Below, piece by piece: positions 61,895 through 64,000 of a stretch of DNA of 64,000 nt (its first letter is position 1; every line of letters starts with the position of its first letter). The stretch is from Martinezella tropici (GTDB taxonomy: Bacteria > Pseudomonadota > Alphaproteobacteria > Rhizobiales > Rhizobiaceae): positions 372,001 through 436,000 of the forward strand of contig NZ_QMKK01000054.1 of assembly GCF_003287875.1 (NCBI RefSeq), in the 5' to 3' direction. The position numbers and the translations under genes were made by a program. The notes under the pieces are model-generated. The model saw nothing but the letters and a program-made list of their open reading frames with translations. It searched no databases and was not told the origin of the DNA.

Positions 61895-62893
61895 ATGTTC
61901 AGTGCAGTACCGCGTTTTGCCAAGATCGCAGCTATCGTCGTCCTTGCCGCCGCTTCGTCCGTAGCGACCTTTGACGCCGCCGATGCGCGTCGGGCTGGAT
62001 CCAGCGGATTCGGAAGCCGCGGGATGCGTACCTTCGATACGCCGGCCATTACGAGGACAGCGCCCACGCAGGCAGCACCCATTGACCGGACGATGACGCA
62101 GCGGCCGCCGCAGCAGACGACGAGCCAGCCGCCGCTTGGCGCGCCACAGCGTCCAGGCCTTTTCGGCGGCTTCGGTGGGTCGATGATCGGCGGACTGATC
62201 GCCGGTGGCCTTCTCGGCATGCTGCTCGGCCATGGTTTCGGTGGCGGAATCGGCTTCCTCGGTATGCTGCTGCAGATCGGCTTGATCGTGCTGCTCATCA
62301 GCTTTGCCATGCGGTTCTTCGCAAACCGCCAGCGCACGCAATATGCAGCACCGGGATCAGGCACGCCCTACAATGTGAATCCGATGAACAATGCGAGCGC
62401 CTCGCAGCGTCCCTCCTTCTCCATCCCGTCTCTCGGTGGCGGAGCGGCGGCTGCGCAGAAAGCACGTCAAGCCAATGACGAGATCGGGTTGCACCAGGCC
62501 GATCTCGATCGCTTCGAGCATCTCCTGACCGAAATCCAGTCGGCCTATGGCAAGGAAGACTACGCCACGCTGCGCCGGCTGACCACGCCGGAGGCGATGT
62601 CCTATCTGGCCGAAGAGCTTGGGGAAAACGCGACGAATGGCGTGCGCAACAGCGTTTCCGATGTCCGCCTGCTGCAGGGCGATATTGCCGAGGCCTGGCG
62701 CGAGGATAACGCCGAATATGCAACGCTTGCGATGCGCTATTCGAGCATCGATGCTCTGGTCGATCGCACGACGGGAAAGCTCGTTGATGGCGACGATCGC
62801 AATCCTTCGGAAACGACCGAACTGTGGACCTTCGTGCGCAAGCCGGGTTCGGACTGGACGCTTTCAGCAATCCAGGGAACGGAACAGCACTAA
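61895..62893 (+). CDS. Tim44-like domain membrane protein
   Basis: A 332-residue exported or anchored protein. Residues 1-30 form a signal peptide (KIAAIVVLAAASSVATFDAADA). A Pro/Gln/Thr-rich stretch to about 90, a Gly-rich FGGSMIGGLIAGGLLGMLLGHGFGGGIGFLG and a membrane helix (LLQIGLIVLLISFAMRFF) follow. The C-terminal half (about 190-330) is a Tim44-like domain, with DLDRFEHLLTEIQSAYGKEDYATLRRLTTPEAMSYLAEEL and TELWTFVRKPGSDWTLSAIQGTEQH. GGAG precedes the ATG at 61895. In bacteria its role is unclear; it may assist membrane-protein handling. A hairpin follows. Confidence 0.85.
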   Translation: MFSAVPRFAKIAAIVVLAAASSVATFDAADARRAGSSGFGSRGMRTFDTPAITRTAPTQAAPIDRTMTQRPPQQTTSQPPLGAPQRPGLFGGFGGSMIGGLIAGGLLGMLLGHGFGGGIGFLGMLLQIGLIVLLISFAMRFFANRQRTQYAAPGSGTPYNVNPMNNASASQRPSFSIPSLGGGAAAAQKARQANDEIGLHQADLDRFEHLLTEIQSAYGKEDYATLRRLTTPEAMSYLAEELGENATNGVRNSVSDVRLLQGDIAEAWREDNAEYATLAMRYSSIDALVDRTTGKLVDGDDRNPSETTELWTFVRKPGSDWTLSAIQGTEQH

Positions 62894-62914
62894 TCCTACG
62901 CAGCTTCCGCAAAG

Positions 62915-62942
62915 GGCCGCCCCACGAGGATCGGGGGCGGCC
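62915..62942 (+). terminator. Hairpin terminator candidate after Tim44-like gene
   Basis: GGCCGCCCC (62915-62923) and GGGGCGGCC (62934-62942) are perfect 9-bp arms with a 10-base loop, about 22 bp after the Tim44-like stop. Confidence 0.65.
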
Positions 62943-63022
62943 AGCCTTATCCGAAAACTGACTGTGCTCCCCGTTTGACCCTGGAGAGGTCGAGCAGATG
63001 TCGAGGACGATCGGCATCCGCC

Positions 63023-63050
63023 TTGACTCGCCAAATCCGTCCTCTAATGT
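63023..63050 (+). promoter_or_regulatory. Sigma-70-type promoter of the aldolase operon
   Basis: TTGACT (63023-63028) is separated by 16 bases from TAATGT (63045-63050), close to the housekeeping -35/-10 consensus. The operator follows directly, so repressor binding would block transcription start. Confidence 0.7.
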
Positions 63051-63055
63051 GCTTG

Positions 63056-63073
63056 TGTGGAAACGTTACCACA
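63056..63073. promoter_or_regulatory. LacI-family operator
   Basis: TGTGGAAACGTTACCACA is an 18-bp palindrome with one mismatched pair (outer TGTGG/CCACA, inner AACGTT). LacI-family sites usually have a central CG in AACGTT-like form. It overlaps the start region of the promoter at 63023-63050, as expected for a repressor. The repressor gene is not in the window. Confidence 0.75.
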
Positions 63074-63087
63074 TCGGGAGGAAACAG

Positions 63088-63912
63088 ATGAAATCGGCGC
63101 GGCTCAACCGCCTCTTCGGCGTGTCCGGAAATTGCTTCGATGTTGCCATCGATCATGGCATGTTCAATGAACGGACCTTTCTTTCCGGCATCGAGGATAT
63201 GCGGACAGCGATCAAGGTCATTGCCGATGCCGCGCCCGATGCCATCCAGCTTCCGCCGGGCACTGCGCCGATCCTCCAGGCAATTCCCGGCAAACATCGG
63301 CCGGCTCTGGTGCTGCGGACCGATATCGCCAACATCTACGGCAATCCGCTGCCCTCGGCGCTGTTTTCCGAGATGATCGACCGGGGTGTCGAGCAGGCAT
63401 TGGTATTGGATGCAGCCTGCGTCGTCGTCAATCTTCTGATGCTGCCTGACCAGCCGGAGGTTTATCGCGCCTGCGTGCGCAACGTGAACAGCCTGAAGCG
63501 CGAATGTGAGATTTACGGCATGCCGCTGATGGTCGAGCCGCTGGTCATGCAGGACAATTCCAAGGGCGCCTATATGGTCGATGGCGCGATCGACAAGATC
63601 CTGCCGCTGGTACGCCAGGCTGCCGAACTCGGCGCCGACATCATCAAGGCGGACCCCTGTGACGACGTGCAGGAATATCACCGCGTTATCGAGATCGCTC
63701 AGGGCTTGCCCGTACTGGTGCGAGGCGGCGGCCGCGTCTCGGATCAGGAAATTCTTTCCCGCACGAAACAGTTGATGGAGCAGGGCGCCCGCGGCATCGT
63801 CTATGGCCGCAACGTCATCCAGCACAGTAACCCCGCTGGCATGACGCGCGCCCTGATGGCGATCGTCCACGAGGAGGCTTCCGTCGAAGACGCCTCGCGG
63901 CATCTCGTCTGA
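63088..63912 (+). CDS. Class I aldolase, DhnA/DeoC/LacD-like
   Basis: A 274-residue TIM-barrel aldolase of the DeoC/FbaB/LacD group, which cleaves phosphorylated sugars via a Schiff-base Lys. FDVAIDHGMFN opens the barrel, RPALVLRTDI and GMPLMVEPLVM are strand motifs, and DIIKADPC holds the candidate Schiff-base Lys. GLPVLVRGGGRVSDQEIL is the phosphate-binding loop. The ATG at 63088 has GGGAGG upstream. It is under a LacI-type operator and is followed by a MocA-like dehydrogenase, so it probably acts in inducible sugar or polyol catabolism. The substrate is not determined. Confidence 0.85.
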   Translation: MKSARLNRLFGVSGNCFDVAIDHGMFNERTFLSGIEDMRTAIKVIADAAPDAIQLPPGTAPILQAIPGKHRPALVLRTDIANIYGNPLPSALFSEMIDRGVEQALVLDAACVVVNLLMLPDQPEVYRACVRNVNSLKRECEIYGMPLMVEPLVMQDNSKGAYMVDGAIDKILPLVRQAAELGADIIKADPCDDVQEYHRVIEIAQGLPVLVRGGGRVSDQEILSRTKQLMEQGARGIVYGRNVIQHSNPAGMTRALMAIVHEEASVEDASRHLV

Positions 63913-63933
63913 CGCATCCTGGGAGGAGGAAAC

Positions 63934-64000
63934 ATGAAGAAGGTATTTCGCTTCGGCGTCATCGGCTGCGGCCTGATGGGGCGTGAATTCGCAAGCGCTG
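63934..64000 (+). CDS. Gfo/Idh/MocA-family oxidoreductase (partial, N-terminus)
   Basis: The first 22 codons are seen before the window ends. MKKVFRFGVIGCGLMGREFA shows the Rossmann GxGxxG dinucleotide site of Gfo/Idh/MocA sugar or inositol dehydrogenases. GGGAGGAGG precedes the ATG. It lies 21 bp after the aldolase gene, so the two are one operon. Confidence 0.85.
   Translation, partial: MKKVFRFGVIGCGLMGREFASA

Noticed and set aside
1-64000. CRISPR array, prophage, integron, restriction or toxin-antitoxin system
   Set aside because: No spaced direct repeats, integrase, phage structural, transposase or nuclease genes were seen; the small XRE gene at 17892 has no toxin partner.

Overview
The window looks like part of a chromosome or large replicon of a Rhizobiales alphaproteobacterium, probably from the Rhizobium/Agrobacterium group. 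The evidence is high-GC coding sequence, a Pha-type multisubunit cation/proton antiporter operon, a Ros/MucR regulator, a DUF1236 secreted protein, many solute-specific GntR/AraC/LysR switches, and a palindromic intergenic element of a kind common in rhizobia. I see no rRNA, tRNA, CRISPR array, prophage, insertion sequence or conjugation gene. Most of the window is ordinary accessory metabolism in small regulator-plus-pathway cassettes.

Layout. 0-4 kb: remains of a phosphonate (phn) locus, with an intact phnM, a truncated and mutated phnL, a PfkB kinase and a PhnF-type GntR regulator; palindromes with an ATTCGAAT core lie beside phnF and upstream of phnL-phnM. 4-7 kb: a methyltransferase, a membrane acyltransferase and a CDF-like transporter. 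7-11 kb: an AraC regulator divergent from a cytochrome P450 and its [2Fe-2S] ferredoxin, then a convergent 2-oxoglutarate oxygenase. 11-18 kb: mixed single genes, including a DUF1236 low-complexity secreted protein, a P-loop kinase-like protein, a NUDIX hydrolase, a VOC protein, an ornithine-cyclodeaminase-like enzyme, a secreted HExxH protein, a Tat-exported epoxide-hydrolase-like protein, a DUF2568 membrane protein and a small XRE regulator. 18.4-24.4 kb: the six-gene pha (mrp) antiporter operon, with every junction overlapping. 24.4-36 kb: a GNAT enzyme, an omega-amino-acid transaminase with a divergent HTH-cupin repressor, a protein with a histone-H1-like tail, a GlxA-type regulator, an SDR, a GT2 glycosyltransferase convergent with a secreted GH5 glycosidase, and an NTF2-like protein with an MFS transporter divergent from a LysR regulator.

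36-44 kb is a coherent peptide-uptake operon read leftward: a fused two-domain ABC ATPase, a family-5 binding protein, two permeases and an M14 carboxypeptidase, with a divergent GntR/FCD regulator and a matching operator. 44-48 kb holds two MFS exporters with another GntR/FCD regulator, then a MucR paralogue. 48.7-53.5 kb: a NUDIX gene broken by one in-frame amber codon, a secreted alpha/beta hydrolase, a PadR-DUF1700-GIN-domain module and a gabD-type dehydrogenase. 53.8-56.5 kb: an AraC regulator divergent from a phytanoyl-CoA-dioxygenase-like enzyme, plus a DxD nucleotide-sugar transferase. 56.6-63 kb: many small stress-type or envelope proteins (a 55-residue membrane protein, a PPOX-like protein, DUF1269, FUSC, HU, Tim44-like). 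At the right edge a LacI-controlled sugar operon begins, with a textbook promoter and operator, a DhnA/DeoC-type aldolase and the first 22 codons of a Gfo/Idh/MocA dehydrogenase.

I found no convincing new multi-gene system. The best second looks are the decayed phn locus with its palindromes, the amber-interrupted NUDIX gene, the P450 without the usual I-helix acid, the uncertain start of the antiporter operon, and the small ORF coupled to the peptide transporter. Start codons were chosen by eye from Shine-Dalgarno spacing and family length, so they are less certain than reading frames and stops.
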